64,000 nucleotides of DNA from Symbiodinium microadriaticum. Taxonomy: Eukaryota > Sar > Dinophyceae > Suessiales > Symbiodiniaceae. The stretch is taken from assembly GCA_001939145.1 (NCBI GenBank), contig LSRX01000132.1:493950-557949 (forward strand), given 5' to 3'. Shown here in pieces: positions 43,276 to 54,355 of the stretch. The notes under the pieces are model-generated. The model was not told the origin of the DNA and did not search any database. It saw only the letters and a program-made list of their open reading frames with translations. Both the position numbers and the translations under genes were made by a program. Every line of letters begins with the position of its first letter. Positions within the stretch are counted from its first letter, which is position 1.

Positions 43276-44912
43276 CACTTTGAGTTGAGGACAAGCGAAC
43301 TCGGATGAGGTTCTTTCGATATTGGCGCGTGGGCACGCCCCATTTCGTCCCATCGCCTTGTGGCGGCACTGAGGCCAAGCAACATAGTTGAGTCACAAGC
43401 GAGTCGTGCAATGTGCGCAACTATATGTAGGATAGGACCGGCACACCAGGATTCCTGCAGGTATAGTCCGATGCTGCACTCCTCGGTGCGCTGGGGCGGG
43501 GGCTTATGCTTGTGCGCCAACCTGTGGCGTGTCATGCTACCTACGCTGATGTATGCTTCAGACTGCAGAGACGTTTTGCTTATTGGTCCACGGAAAGGGC
43601 TTGTTGTGTATATGACTGAATAGATGTGTTAAGTCGAATGAAATGGTCTCAGTCACACGTGGCTCGTCTCATGCGGGAATGTGTCGTTAGAGACGCGCAA
43701 AAACCTGCTTCCTTCTCATTCGGAGCTAGTGTCTGTTTGTGTCCTGATTGTGGCACTGGAAGCTAATGGCCTTGATACCTCCGTGTCTGAGTAAAACACA
43801 TCCTCGACTTCGCTGACGGCAAGGTCCCAGATGTCAAGTTTCGTCGCCTTCCGAAGAATCACGGGATGCAATGTCGTGAGCAGAGGCCAGATGTCGGTAG
43901 AGCCTGGAAAGCAGCTATTGCAGCGACGATGACAGTTTGTCGTGAGAACACCCCCTGCTGGATGCCAGGAAACTACGCAGTCGTGTGCGAAATTCGCGAT
44001 TATTCAACAGTACTGCGCCGGCTGTATCAGGACGCAGTCTATGACATGTTAAGCATCTCACACAGGCGTCGGCGCAACGTACTGCAAGGGTGCCTGGCAA
44101 AGGGTCAACCTAAAGCGGCCCAGCTTTGACTCGACTATCGGCACCCGCCTCAGTGCACCAAGCGGCCGCCCAAGCGAAATCCTAGTTGCAGCTGGTTGCA
44201 AAACTCACGGTTTGGACCGAAGTGTTTTTACAAACTGTGTGACATACGAGTGTCCTCATCCTCCAAAGGGGTCAACATCAGCCCAGCGCGCCTGTAGCAG
44301 TGTAGTAGCGTATGTTCGATATTATCATTCCCACGCTCGACTGTATAGGTCCACGTCCCTCTCCCACCGAGAAGTTCACGGCTTTGGGAGCGGGGGGAGC
44401 GATGTCGGAGTCGGACACCTGGATGCGATGATTAGTCCCTCGGACTCCAACCTCTCGCCTGCAGCAGCTGCCACTGGCACACAATCGATCAAACAGAACC
44501 GACGCGACAGCTGCCTCGAGAAAAGCCTTGAAGTAGAGAGCCATGACCTGCGTTAGCGATAGAACGCATATCCGCTGTGTCAAGACATGATACCGTGATA
44601 CTCGCCTCGAAAGTTCGGGAAACAGAATAGCAGGATTGTTTGAGCAGCTTGAGAACGCTTCAGGACTCATGTGCCCTTGCGTTTTACGGCCGGATAGCAA
44701 ACCTCGTGCTGAGTCAATTGTTTGGGCTGATGCCAGTTCGTGACGTGTTTCCTGCCAAACGGTACGTTCTTGTTGATTGCGTCCTAAGAGCTGTTCTGAA
44801 TGGAATAAACACGAGCAGCACAGTGCTTATGAATCAAAGTTGAAGTCCAGATCAACTGCTGCACTTCGAACCCATGAATTGGCAAGGACCTCCTGATTCA
44901 CCGAGATCTGTG
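43276..44912. other. Telomere-free region with weak coding candidates
   Basis: About 1.6 kb without TTTAGGG. Longest frames: 43866-44129 (plus, 87 codons) and 44278-44700 (minus, 140 codons; contains LTQVMALYFKAFLEAAVASV, which looks like a natural helix). Neither has a recognisable domain, so they remain candidates only. Confidence 0.4.
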
Positions 44913-45022
44913 ACCCTAAGGGTCCATGTAGCCAAATAGATATACATAGGCCCCAAAGTACTTTAAATAGGAACTACTTTAAGGCCAAAGTATATCCATT
45001 TGGGTACATGGACACTTAGGGT
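44913..45022. mobile_element. D-family inverted-repeat element
   Basis: ACCCTAAGGGTCCATGTAGC at the left, GTACATGGACACTTAGGGT at the right. Inner arms GGCCCCAAAGTACTTTAAA and CTACTTTAAGGCCAAAGTA. 110 bases. Confidence 0.9.
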
Positions 45023-45755
45023 GATTGTGTCACCGCCATACAAGGCTTCTCATGCAACAGGCCGGCGCCAGCCCCTGATATGCGAAGCAAAAAAGGCTGG
45101 TTTTGGTGGCGTGATGGCCCACAGTTTGTTGGTTCCGTCAGCAACTTTCTAGAGCTTCCACATGTTGCATGTTGGCGTGCAACTTGCAAGTGCCCGTGAT
45201 GTTTTCGTATAATAAAGTGCTAATGGGATCGTGGGCTTGAAATGGAAATTGGTTTATTAGAAAATGGAAAAGTTGTATCCTGACCGGAAAAAGTAAAGTT
45301 TCCGGCTGGTGAACAGCAACAAGCAATTTATATTTATTTCTTTCTTGGGTGTTGAGGGTTTAGGGTTGAGGGTTTTAGGCTTTGGTAAGTGCAAGAAACC
45401 CCGGACGTGCAACAAAGACAAGCAGCGTCTGATCCTTTCGCAAGCACTCATACATCCTTGTCGGGATGCTTGCCACTGGGGTGCCAAAGAAGGATAAGAA
45501 CCACAAAAACGGGCCCTACAAGGGGTACCGTCATCAGGATACTATGAGGGGTACTCTAACTGTAAGGGGTCCAGTAAGGGTACAGCTAGGGTTCTGTGAG
45601 GGTGCGATTCGAAGGCCTGCACTTTCAGGATTTGGGGCTAAGCCTCGGGTGCATTCGCAGCTCCAACATTCAGTGACTTACGACGTTAGTTGAGGGTGTT
45701 GTGGTGTTGGGTTTTTGGGTTCTGGGCATATAGACTGTAGGCGCCATAAAGCACC
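45023..45755. other. No gene recognised
   Basis: Unique sequence. TTGAGGG/TTTAGGG fragments at 45350-45378 resemble the sequence before H copy 1. Confidence 0.45.
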
Positions 45756-46180
45756 TCAAACCCCAAACCCTAAACCCGAATCCCTAAACCCCAAACCCCA
45801 AACCCTAAGCGTAACCCTAACATTCCCAATAAAGCAAACTCAGAAGCCCAGCCGTTGCAAGCCAACACCGTACAGGGAAACGTCCTGCAACCCGAGAGCT
45901 CGACCTGTGTGGGTAGCTGGTCCCCTGGAAGTTTGGTTGTGGTCCTAGACAGGTAGGTTTTATAGGGTCTGGGTACTTCAGGCTTCTATACCACAGCCCT
46001 GAACCGAAGTCATCTTCGAGGATCAGAGCTCGCAGTTCGTTCCAAGGAGCCTCGCAGAAGGGCTTAGGGTTTAGGGTTTAGGCTTTTAGGGTTTTGGCTT
46101 TTATAGTGTTTAGGGTTTTAGGGTTTAGGGTTTCGGGTTTAGGGTTTCGGAGGTTTAGGGTTCGGGGGTAGGGCTTAGGG
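45756..46180. repeat. Telomere-like tracts, both orientations
   Basis: CCCTAAA/CCCCAAA at 45757-45820, TTTAGGG with TTTTAGGG and TTTCGGG variants at 46062-46180. The 240 bases between are unique. Confidence 0.85.
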
Positions 46181-46459
46181 TCTAAGATTCTATAGGGTGT
46201 GACAAAGCGCTTGCTTTCTCATTGCGGATTCGTAAGGCGTCATTCGTTCGTTCGTTCTTTCGTTATGTCCGCATGTTGCTGTAATTGTTGGTTATTTGCT
46301 TCAGTATTTGTCTGGCGTTCGTTCCTTCGGTCGTATGCTATATGGTTTAGTCTTTCTGTCTTCGTGCCTTTCTTCAAGTTCGTGATTTCTGTATTTCGTT
46401 ATTCATGTGTACCTGTGGTTTTAGCTTTCTTTCCCAAATTAAAGCATAATGATGAAAAG

Positions 46460-46523
<64 letters not shown>

Positions 46524-46530
46524 ATGAATT
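46460..46530. repeat. Compound microsatellite (TA)n(GA)n(TG)n
   Basis: About ten TA units pass into GA then TG units. Confidence 0.97.
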
Positions 46531-47929
46531 ATGTATATATACACAGACTACTATTCTTATTATGACTGTTATTGTTATGAATGCATGGATAAAAAAACAG
46601 AAAGATCGGCGTTCGATTCTGTAATGGTTCATGGATTACACAGTCGGTCGCAGGGCGTGCCAGGGCCTCATGAAAGCAACTAGAAGTGAGACCTGGTCGT
46701 TTTGGGGTCTAGTTGCTCATAGGGTTTAGGGTTCAGGGTGGCTGTAGTGAAAAGCAGTCAGGGGGCACTCAAACTCCATCATACCCTGCACCCTAGGCCT
46801 TGTGCCGTGAGTCTAAGCCCAAATCCTTGCACTGCACCCTCTGAGACTGAGCCCTAACTATGAACTATGAACCTCTCAACCCTAAACCCTCCCTGTGACC
46901 CCAAACCCTACAAAATAGTAGGTTATGATCCCTTCATTGAAGGGTAGAGCCCATACAACCTTAGGTTTGTGGATCCCCAGGTCCTTGTTCCAGAAGGCAA
47001 GAAGTCATCCGGTCAGACTTGCAAGCCAGCCGCCAACCGAACCCCGACTGCACAGGAGAAAATACAAAACCGAACTGGGTATAGGGTTTAGGGCATAGGG
47101 TTTATATAGGGTTTAAGGTTTAGGGTCTAGGGTCATGTACATGGTTTAGGACGTTGTTCTCTAAGTTTATGGACTCTTTGAACCCTTCGAAGCGTAGGTC
47201 TGCGACATGAAGGAGTGCCTACAACCAAACCGTGCAAGCTGGAGCTGCCCCCTTCTTCTAGTTTAGGGAGCCTGACACCCATTACTTGGGCACACAAGTA
47301 GCGTAAGTATGGATAGGGCTTTGGGTTTGGGGAGTTTGGGGTTTGGGGTCTGCTACCCGCAAGTCAGGCACGTCCAGACCACCCTCAACGTACGAAGTTC
47401 CAAGTATCCACAAGTGCAAGAACCCTCACGTAGTGACCTTGGTGTCCAGAACCCTAAACCAAAAAATAACAAACCCTGATTTATAAACCCTAAACCCGAG
47501 TGGCCTTGTTGTCTGTTGAGCATCCCAATCTTGTGTTCCGCCACGCACTGCCCCATCGCCTTCCGGCAATTGGGTATTCTCGGTGCTGCTCTCCGAGTCT
47601 CCGGTCCTAAACCCCTATAGCCCTAAACACCCTAAAGCCCTAAACCCTAAGCCCTAAACCCAGAGTCTTTATGACACAGAACTCTCTGTCTGCAGAAGAA
47701 GTCTCACCACAAATAGAGAGCCCCGGAGTTTCGGGGCTTGAGGGGGTATGTGTAAGAGGGTTGTTGAGATGTATAGAGCCCCATCTACTCGGATTCACCA
47801 GGGTCTTTGGGTGTAGGCTTTAGGGTGGGAGGGGGTGAGATTCAGGGTTGAGGATCGAGTCTTCCGGATTCGCAGATGTTTTTGGGTTTCGGTTTGGGTT
47901 ACATGAGCTTAGGGTTTGAGGTTGAAGGT
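46531..47929. other. Spacer with short telomere-like tracts
   Basis: TTTAGGG at 46713-46740 and 47081-47128, CCCTAAA at 47605-47662. No gene recognised. Confidence 0.5.
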
Positions 47930-48005
47930 ATACCCTAAACCCTAAACCCTAAACCCCTAGACCCTAAACCCCAAGACCCTAAACCCCTAACCCCCTAAAC
48001 CCTAA
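47930..48005 (-). repeat. CCCTAAA/CCCCTAAA array
   Basis: About ten units. Confidence 0.92.
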
Positions 48006-48164
48006 ACCCCCAAACCGTCAAAGGAGCCCCGTCTCCCGAAACCTCCGGTCCCGAACCCAGGGTTCAGGTTCAGGGCGCAGGGTTCGGGCCTTACCTTTTG
48101 GGGCTGCCGGGTTCCTGGCACTACCAGAAGCCCCCTGTTTGTGGGTTCTTATATGTATACCCTA

Positions 48165-48254
48165 CCCTAAGGGTCCAAGTAGTCCTTATTTATGGTTTTA
48201 GGTACCCAAAAAGGCCCCAAAGTCCTTAAATAATGGGTACTTGGACCCTTAGGG
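48165..48254. mobile_element. D-family inverted-repeat element
   Basis: CCCTAAGGGTCCAAGTAGTC at the left, GGGTACTTGGACCCTTAGGG at the right, with the centre CCAAAAAGGCCCCAAAGTCC. Confidence 0.92.
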
Positions 48255-48396
48255 CTATAGTATAGAATGTAGAGGAGCCCAAACCCGAAAGTCTAAACCC
48301 TAAACCCTAAAGGTAGGGTGCATATCCCGCCTGAAGTGGCAAGGTGGCGGCCCAGACAGCCGTGGGGCACTGGGGAGAAGATCGCAGAAAGCCATA

Positions 48397-48449
48397 GCCG
48401 TGGGTTCATTTCAGGGTTTAGGGTTTAGGGTTATGGCCGTGGGTTCATT
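48397..48449 (+). repeat. Short TTTAGGG tract between 14-base direct repeats
   Basis: GCCGTGGGTTCATT at 48397-48410 and 48436-48449. The 25 bases between are three telomere units plus TTATG. Confidence 0.88.
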
Positions 48450-48479
48450 GAAGCGTTTCTTTTCGGGTCTCGGCATTAG

Positions 48480-48620
48480 GACTTAATAAGGTCCAGGGTT
48501 TAGGATTTAGGGTATTAGGGTTTAGGATTTAGGACTTAAGGTCCAGGGCTTAGGATTTAGGGGATTAGGGTTTACAGGACTTAAGGTCCAGGGCTTAGGA
48601 CTCAGGGTTTACAGGATTTG
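48480..48620 (+). repeat. Higher-order degenerate TTTAGGG tandem
   Basis: A block of about 50 bases (GACTTAAGGTCCAGGGCTTA then GGATTTAGGGGATTAGGG) repeats with drift about three times. Confidence 0.85.
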
Positions 48621-49149
48621 GGGTCTGGATTGAGGGTTTTGGATTTTTCAGGTTTGTAGGGTCCATTTAAGGCTCCAGGAGTTTGTGCACGGGATCCCTA
48701 TGAGATCTTCCGAAATTAGGGGTACCTTAATTCTGGGATCCTTAGAACTAGGGTTCCTACTATTTACGGTACTATATTAGGGTCCCCCCTATCGACTCTC
48801 TGGTGGTGTTTAGGGTTTAGGGGCTTGGAGGTTTGGGGGGGTGACTTCAGGGTTTCGGCACTGAGGGTTTCAGTATGTGTTGATACTAAGGGTTGAAGGT
48901 CATATAAGGCATCTACAGCTTCTGTTGAAGGGACTTCGGTGGTGGGAGCTGCAGCTCCGCTTTGCAGGTTTCGCTGTGTCTTCGGGCTTTCGTGTATCAG
49001 GCTTCGTGGTATTTGCTTTTAGCCTTTGCCCCTAATAGCCTAAACCTTAAACCCTAAACATCCCTAAACCCTAGCCATAAACATGCCTAAACGCTAAAAC
49101 TCCCTAAACCCTAAACCCTAAACATCCCTAGGCTGAGGGCTTTATAGCG
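48621..49149. other. Spacer, no gene recognised
   Basis: Unique; CCCTAAACATCC units at 49045-49130. Confidence 0.5.
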
Positions 49150-49330
49150 TAATGAGGGTCTTCGGTTTAGGGTAGGGTTTTAGGGTTTAGGGTTTCAGGG
49201 TTTGGGGTTTAGGGCTTTAGGGTTTAGGGTTTAGGGTTTCGGGTTTAGGGTTATACGGTTTAGGGTTTGAGGGTTTAGGGTTTTAGGGTTTAGGGTTTTA
49301 GGGTTCAGGGCTTTAGGGTTTAGGGTGCGG
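49150..49330 (+). repeat. TTTAGGG/TTTTAGGG array
   Basis: About 22 units with TTTCGGG and TTCAGGG variants. Confidence 0.9.
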
Positions 49331-49426
49331 TGCAGCGTTTCGGGATAACGCTTGGTGCGGATCGGGCTGGTCTCTGCTTTGAGCCATGGAAGCAGAAATC
49401 GAGAGCGGGTTCGCCAGACTGACATG

Positions 49427-49535
49427 AGGGTAGTTTTGTATAGTAGGGTCCCTTTTGGGGGTCCTTTTTATTTTTATAAGGGTGCCGTACTCTATTTGGG
49501 ACTGAAAAGGGGGCCCTAATTCAGAGAACTACCCA
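49427..49535 (+). mobile_element. B-family inverted-repeat element, copy 6
   Basis: GGGTAGTTTTGTATAGTAGG (diverged left arm), forward core TAAGGGTGCCGTACTCTATT, right arm ATTCAGAGAACTACCC. Confidence 0.87.
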
Positions 49536-49992
49536 TGAACGGCTGTGATTGAATAGGGACGCTCCGACTTGAGTTCTTAATTAGGATTTATTTGCTCAGG
49601 AGATAGGATTTACAACTATTATAAACGCTGACTCATATTCTAGTTTCGTCTGGCGGTTTGGGGTTTAGAGATTAATGAGTGGTTTGAGCTTCGGGTTTTC
49701 GGAAAAAAACCAGCACCTCCTGGATGGAATAATTTAGAGAATTTGACACTGACACCATATTGCACCATCACCAATCATCAAAGCCCAACCCTAAACCCCA
49801 GATCCAACACGTACTCAACAACTAGGCACTGAAGTTTAGGATCCTACTAATGTCGGTCAGTATTTCGGGAGAGCTTAGGGTCATCAGGTCTTGGGAGTCT
49901 TATGGGAAGTATCGGTCGTGGACTTCTGCAGTTTAGGATCTGCCAGGACCCCCAACTACCCTGCAATACAGCCCTTACGGTCCCTAATAGAA
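49536..49992. other. No gene recognised
   Basis: Unique sequence with only isolated telomere units. Confidence 0.45.
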
Positions 49993-50102
49993 GCCCTAAG
50001 GGTCCAAGTACCCAAATAGTAGGGTTTCAAGGTCCAAAAACCACTCAGAGTATGGATTTTTGGGACCTCAAACCTCACTATCTGGGTGCTCGGACCCTCT
50101 GG
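49993..50102. mobile_element. D-family inverted-repeat element
   Basis: CCCTAAGGGTCCAAGTACCC at the left, GGGTGCTCGGACCCTCTGGG at the right. Inner GGTCCAAAAACCACTC pairs partly with GGATTTTTGGGACC. Confidence 0.82.
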
Positions 50103-50235
50103 GAAGTGTTTGGGCCAGAATTCCGAGGTAGTTGGGAGGTCCAGGCGGGGTGGAGGCTCTGAGTTGAAGTTAGGTCCTAACCAAAGGACCCCCCAAGGGC
50201 CCTTCCACAGAGTCCTTATGGTCGCCAATATTATG

Positions 50236-50317
50236 ACCCTAAGGATCCAAGTAGTCCTTAATTATGGTTTTTGGGCCCCAAAGTCCTTAAATAATGATTA
50301 CTTGGACCCTTAGGGTG
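50236..50317. mobile_element. D-family inverted-repeat element, best copy
   Basis: ACCCTAAGGATCCAAGTAGT at the left, TTACTTGGACCCTTAGGGT at the right, with a GGCCCC centre and CCTTAATTATGG/CCTTAAATAATG inner arms. 82 bases. Confidence 0.93.
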
Positions 50318-50384
50318 ATGGATATTTAGGATCTATTAGAGGGTGGTTGGGGGTCTGGGCAAGGTTTAGGTTTAGGGTTTAGGG

Positions 50385-50405
50385 ACCGTAGCCTTTTTGG
50401 CTACG
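50385..50405 (+). other. Spliced-leader-like hairpin
   Basis: ACCGTAGCCTTTTTGGCT matches the first 18 bases of the dinoflagellate spliced leader (ACCGTAGCCATTTTGGCT) with one mismatch, then diverges (ACG instead of CAAG). It also forms a 7-bp hairpin (CGTAGCC/GGCTACG), so the resemblance may be accidental. It follows a TTTAGGG tract. Confidence 0.3.
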
Positions 50406-51105
50406 TAGTATGCCGAGGGATGTAGATAGATTGCATATATTGTCATATTTAAAACTAAGTTGCTGTTGCGGTTTGTGTAAGCGCAAGGCACAGACCCCAC
50501 ATGTAGGTACATAGGTCCCAGGGCAGCATCTTGCGGCAGGATGCCCGACCGTAACGATGCAGATGGTTCGGCATAGCTTTCTACCCACCAAAATCCTTTC
50601 TTCTTACCACGCTCCGCAAACTGGGTACGATCAGACGGCTCAGCTCCATCGCAAAGCGGTCGAGGGTTTAGAGGGCTCTGTTCAAGTTTCAGCTCCAGGC
50701 TTCAAGAAAAAACAGTCAATGAATGCTGTAATGCTGTAAACTAAAAATAACCAAAAAAGCAAACCGAAACCTAGCAAACCCGAAGCCCTACAAACCCTTA
50801 ACTTAAAGCCTAAACCCTACAACCAATAGGGACCTTCGTACTTGTGCTTGAGTTTCGTGGTACTAGCCGCCACCCCCCCCCCCCCAAAGGCTCCCTGTAC
50901 CCATGCAGTACATACGTAAGCCTTTTTGGGGTTCCTATGTACCAGTACATGGAGGCGTTGAACCCTCAACCCTAAACCCTGAACCCTACTTTGGGCCCCC
51001 ATTCCCTCCACCTAAACCCTACTTTGGGCCCTAAACCCTCAACCTTTCTACTTTGGGCCCTCAACCCTCAACCGCACTTAAACCGTAGACCCCAAAACCC
51101 TAAAC
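50406..51105. other. Spacer, no gene recognised
   Basis: Unique; C14 homopolymer at 50872-50885; degenerate CCCTAAA at 50960-51070. Confidence 0.5.
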
Positions 51106-51215
51106 CCTTAGACTCTGAAACCCTAAACCCTAAACTCCTAAACCCTAAACCCCTAAACCCTACACCCTAAACCCTAAGCCCCTAAACCCCTATCCCCCTA
51201 AACCCTCAACCCTCC
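51106..51215 (-). repeat. CCCTAAA array
   Basis: About fourteen units with CCCCTAAA variants. Confidence 0.9.
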
Positions 51216-51369
51216 ACCGTTCCGCTTCTTCACTCAGTTGGTTGTATGGCCACCGGTAAAGACGGCCGACCTTGCTGTCCTCCGGGTCCAGGTAAGGGCT
51301 TGGCCGGGCTTGGGGGTTTAGGGTTCTTTTTAAAGTGGGCTTAGGGCTCCTAAGAATCCTTTAAAGGAA

Positions 51370-51672
51370 CTTAGATGTTAGGGTTTAGGGTTTAGGGTTT
51401 AGGGGTTTAGGGTTTGGGGGTTTAGGGGTTACAGGGTTCCTTTAACTGAGCCATAAGGGTTCCTATAAGGGGTTTATAAGGGTACTATAGGGTGTAGGGG
51501 GTTTAGGGGCTTGGAGTTTAGGGGTTTTAGGGTTTTAGGGGTTTAGGGGTTTAGGGGTTTAGGGTTTAGGGGCTTAGTTAGGGGTTTAGGAGTTTAGGGG
51601 TTTGGGGGTTTAGGGGTTTAGGGGTGTAGGGGTTTAGGGTGTAGGGGTTTAGGAGTTTAGGGGTTTAGGGTA
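51370..51672 (+). repeat. TTTAGGGG array around a dispersed repeat
   Basis: TTTAGGG at 51375-51435 and TTTAGGGG at 51500-51670. Between them, AACTGAGCCATAAGGGTTCC and ATAAGGGTACTATAGGG (51443-51497) is repeated at 60042-60090, again beside a TTTAGGGG array. Confidence 0.88.
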
Positions 51673-52320
51673 CTACGTGTGAGGGGTTCTGCATTGTAGG
51701 AAGTAGCATAGGGACTCAGATGCTCGCCACATGTAATGTAGTGAGCCTCAGGAGTGGTGGCCCGCTGCAAGAAGTTCGTGTCATAGATACGGCTAGTCGG
51801 ACATGTTCCCTTTGGGGATCAAGGTTTGAGGGTCATGGTCTCGACTGGCTCGATTGTTCCCTGTCCAAACTGGTCGAAGGCAGTCCAGACTGGACTCGTT
51901 AATCACGAGGTGCATCCATCTGATTACACGACACACTACACGAGCACTGATTCGACCTGAAGACCCTGACCGAAACCCATCTTCTAAAAAAATCCGGAGA
52001 CAACACTATGGACAAATGAGTCCCCGACTAAAAACCCTCAAGGCCATCAAGATAAGGCCTGTCTCTGCTTTGGACGGAGCGATGCCAACGCATGCGACAG
52101 CTGCCACCACGGCCTTTGCGGGCTTGCAAGGTCGGAATACAAGAGAATAGACTCAATTTGCCTGAAACCTAGTGCTTCTACGAAGTTGAAGGGTTGAGGG
52201 TTGCTCACAATAATAGGGTTCGAACCCCCAAACAGCAAAGCAAGATAAACAACCACAAACACAGTGCAGCACCGTATTCACAATAGAAAAACATAACAAC
52301 ACCACCCACCTTCCCGTAAC
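51673..52320. other. Telomere-free, no gene recognised
   Basis: A 98-codon plus-strand frame at 51854-52150 has no motif. Not called. Confidence 0.4.
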
Positions 52321-52545
52321 ACTAAACCCTAAACCCTAAACCACTATAAGACCCCCTTTTTCTAAATCAGCCGTGCGGCGGTGGCCAGCAAACTCATGAG
52401 GCTTAGCAGTGCCTTGGTTGCCAGTGTCGGATGTAGGAAACAGAACTTCAGCTTCTTGAAAACTTCTAAACCCTAACTAAGGGTTTAGGGTTTAGGGTTT
52501 AGGGGTTTAGGGTTTAGGGGTTTAGGGTTTAGGGCCCTGATTAAG
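52321..52545. repeat. CCCTAAA then TTTAGGG tracts
   Basis: CCCTAAA at 52322-52345 with CACTA on both sides (5-base direct repeat), TTTAGGG at 52483-52535. Confidence 0.8.
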
Positions 52546-53445
52546 CCCTGAAGTCTAGGTGCGTTTGTTTTCGCCCTGAGCGCACACCTGTGTTTAAACC
52601 TGCCTGGAGTTCGAGTAGGAGGAGGGGGGTTGTTCGTAGCATGTGACAGCAACTTACTTGTTGTGGGGTTGTGGGCTTTAGGATTTGGCATCCCCGGGCT
52701 ATAGGGTGTTCATCAGTTCTCACCCAGTTGTCCAGTATGCTCGGGGATGGGGCATTCGGCTCAAATCCAGGCGTCTCTCGCCACGGACAGCCCAAACGCC
52801 AGACAAAAGGCTCTAAGCATGCCTGTGCAGCTTGGATGTCAAAGAACCCGAGCCTTCTTCCGGAACACAGCGCCCTAAACCCGAAACCGAAAGCATCGGA
52901 GAGTAAGTTGACAAAACTGCACCCTAACCCCAAAACCGAAAGCATCGGAGCTTAAGTCCCTACTTCCCTAAATCCTGTGCACTTCTTCTGTGCCGCGTTG
53001 CGGAGTATCGCAGCCGACTCCTGCCAAGTGTTACAGGGGCTGGCTCACACTACCTAGGGTTTAGGGTTTAGGCTGAATCTCTAAATGCAAGTTAAACCCC
53101 AAACCACAAAACCGTCCTACTGTCGCCATCCCCAAACCATCATGACACTCAACTTCAAACGGAGCTCGGACAATGGCCAAACCAATCCTGAACCCCTCAA
53201 CTCTCAGCCCTAGATGCAAAAAAGGCTCAAATGCTAGATCCCAAACTCGTCATGCCAGGGTTTAGGGTCCCTAAATTAGCACAAGCCCGAACTCAAGGCC
53301 CCACATGCGCACACTACCCCAACCCCAACGGCTCTGCGGTTCCAACCCCCACAATCTATAGCCGAGCATAAGACAAACAAGTCCCATATGGAGCCCAAAT
53401 CCAAGCCTCAGTCCGCAAATCGTTTTACAAGAATACCTAGACCGT
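52546..53445. other. Unique stretch with a weak exon candidate
   Basis: A minus-strand frame at 52541-52945 is open for 134 codons. Its middle (LGFFDIQAAQACLEPFVWRL) looks protein-like but is unrecognised and the frame ends in telomere-derived sequence. Not called. Confidence 0.4.
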
Positions 53446-53522
53446 CCATCTACCCTCCATTAGACCCTAAGTACCCATCATTTGGCAGCATATACCCCCA
53501 TTTGAGGGTACAAGGAGGGGTC
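53446..53522. repeat. I repeat, copy 1
   Basis: CCATCTACCCTCCATTAGAC to TTGAGGGTACAAGGAGGGG. It shares its start, centre and end with 61540-61619. Confidence 0.65.
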
Positions 53523-54057
53523 TGGTAGGTACGACTAGGAACCCCTAACCCTTAAAGGAACCCTTAACCCTACTACATTCATGCCAAAGCTTGCACCCTT
53601 CCGCGAAGAGTTTAGGGTTTTAGAGTTTGGGAGTTGGAAGCCTGCAGCCCAAACCAAACCCCAAATCCCTAAGCCTCGATGGTTGTAGGTTTCAAGACAC
53701 CTCCAGGGTTTGGGGTTGATTTTAGGGTTTCGATCAATGAACTTTGGGGGTTCTAAGTGGCCTCAGGACGCAACACGAAGACCTTAAGCGTAAACACACG
53801 GCTCTTTGGAGCTCGTGGAAGGGCCTAGGACCGTGATCATTACTTCATGTAGGGTCATTGGGAATCTGGAAAGGGTTCTGAAATTGGAATGGTTTCCGTG
53901 GGCTAAGTGACCGGGACATTAGAGTAGGGTTTCTGACGGCACGCTCTGGTGTAGTCCTCTAGGATCAAGGCGGGGTAATGTCTCTCGTTCTCCGGATCCG
54001 CTTTAGAATTGCAGGCTTATAAAGTGTATAATTAGCCGCAACTTGTGCCCATTACAC
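53523..54057. other. No gene recognised
   Basis: Unique with scattered degenerate units. Confidence 0.45.
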
Positions 54058-54168
54058 GGGTAGTTCTCTAAAGCAGGGTCCCTCTTTAGGTCTCCAATAT
54101 AGTACGGCACCCTTATAAAAAAATATAAAATGGACCCCAAAAGGGGACCCTAAGTTAGGGAACCACCT
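54058..54168 (-). mobile_element. B-family inverted-repeat element, copy 7
   Basis: GGGTAGTTCTCTAAAGCAGG at the left, reversed core TCCAATATAGTACGGCACCC, right arm diverged (CCTAAGTTAGGGAACCACC). Confidence 0.9.
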
Positions 54169-54289
54169 ACATGAAGAGCGTCAAAAGTCTCGACTTTTTT
54201 GCCGTCTGTGCTCACTTTCACGGTGCAGTGCAGGAGCGCTGGAGACGAATTGTTCTCACCAGGCACACGTAAACGTGGTGCAGATGGGC

Positions 54290-54355
54290 TTAGGGTTTAG
54301 GGGTTTAGGGGTTTAGGGTTTTAGGGGTTTAGGGGTTTAGGGTTTAGGGCTTAGG
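54290..54355 (+). repeat. TTTAGGG/TTTAGGGG array
   Basis: About eight units. Confidence 0.9.

Noticed and set aside
46199..46480. 93-codon hydrophobic frame resembling a membrane protein
   Set aside because: The hydrophobicity comes from TTCGTT and T-rich low-complexity sequence and the frame ends in the TA microsatellite.
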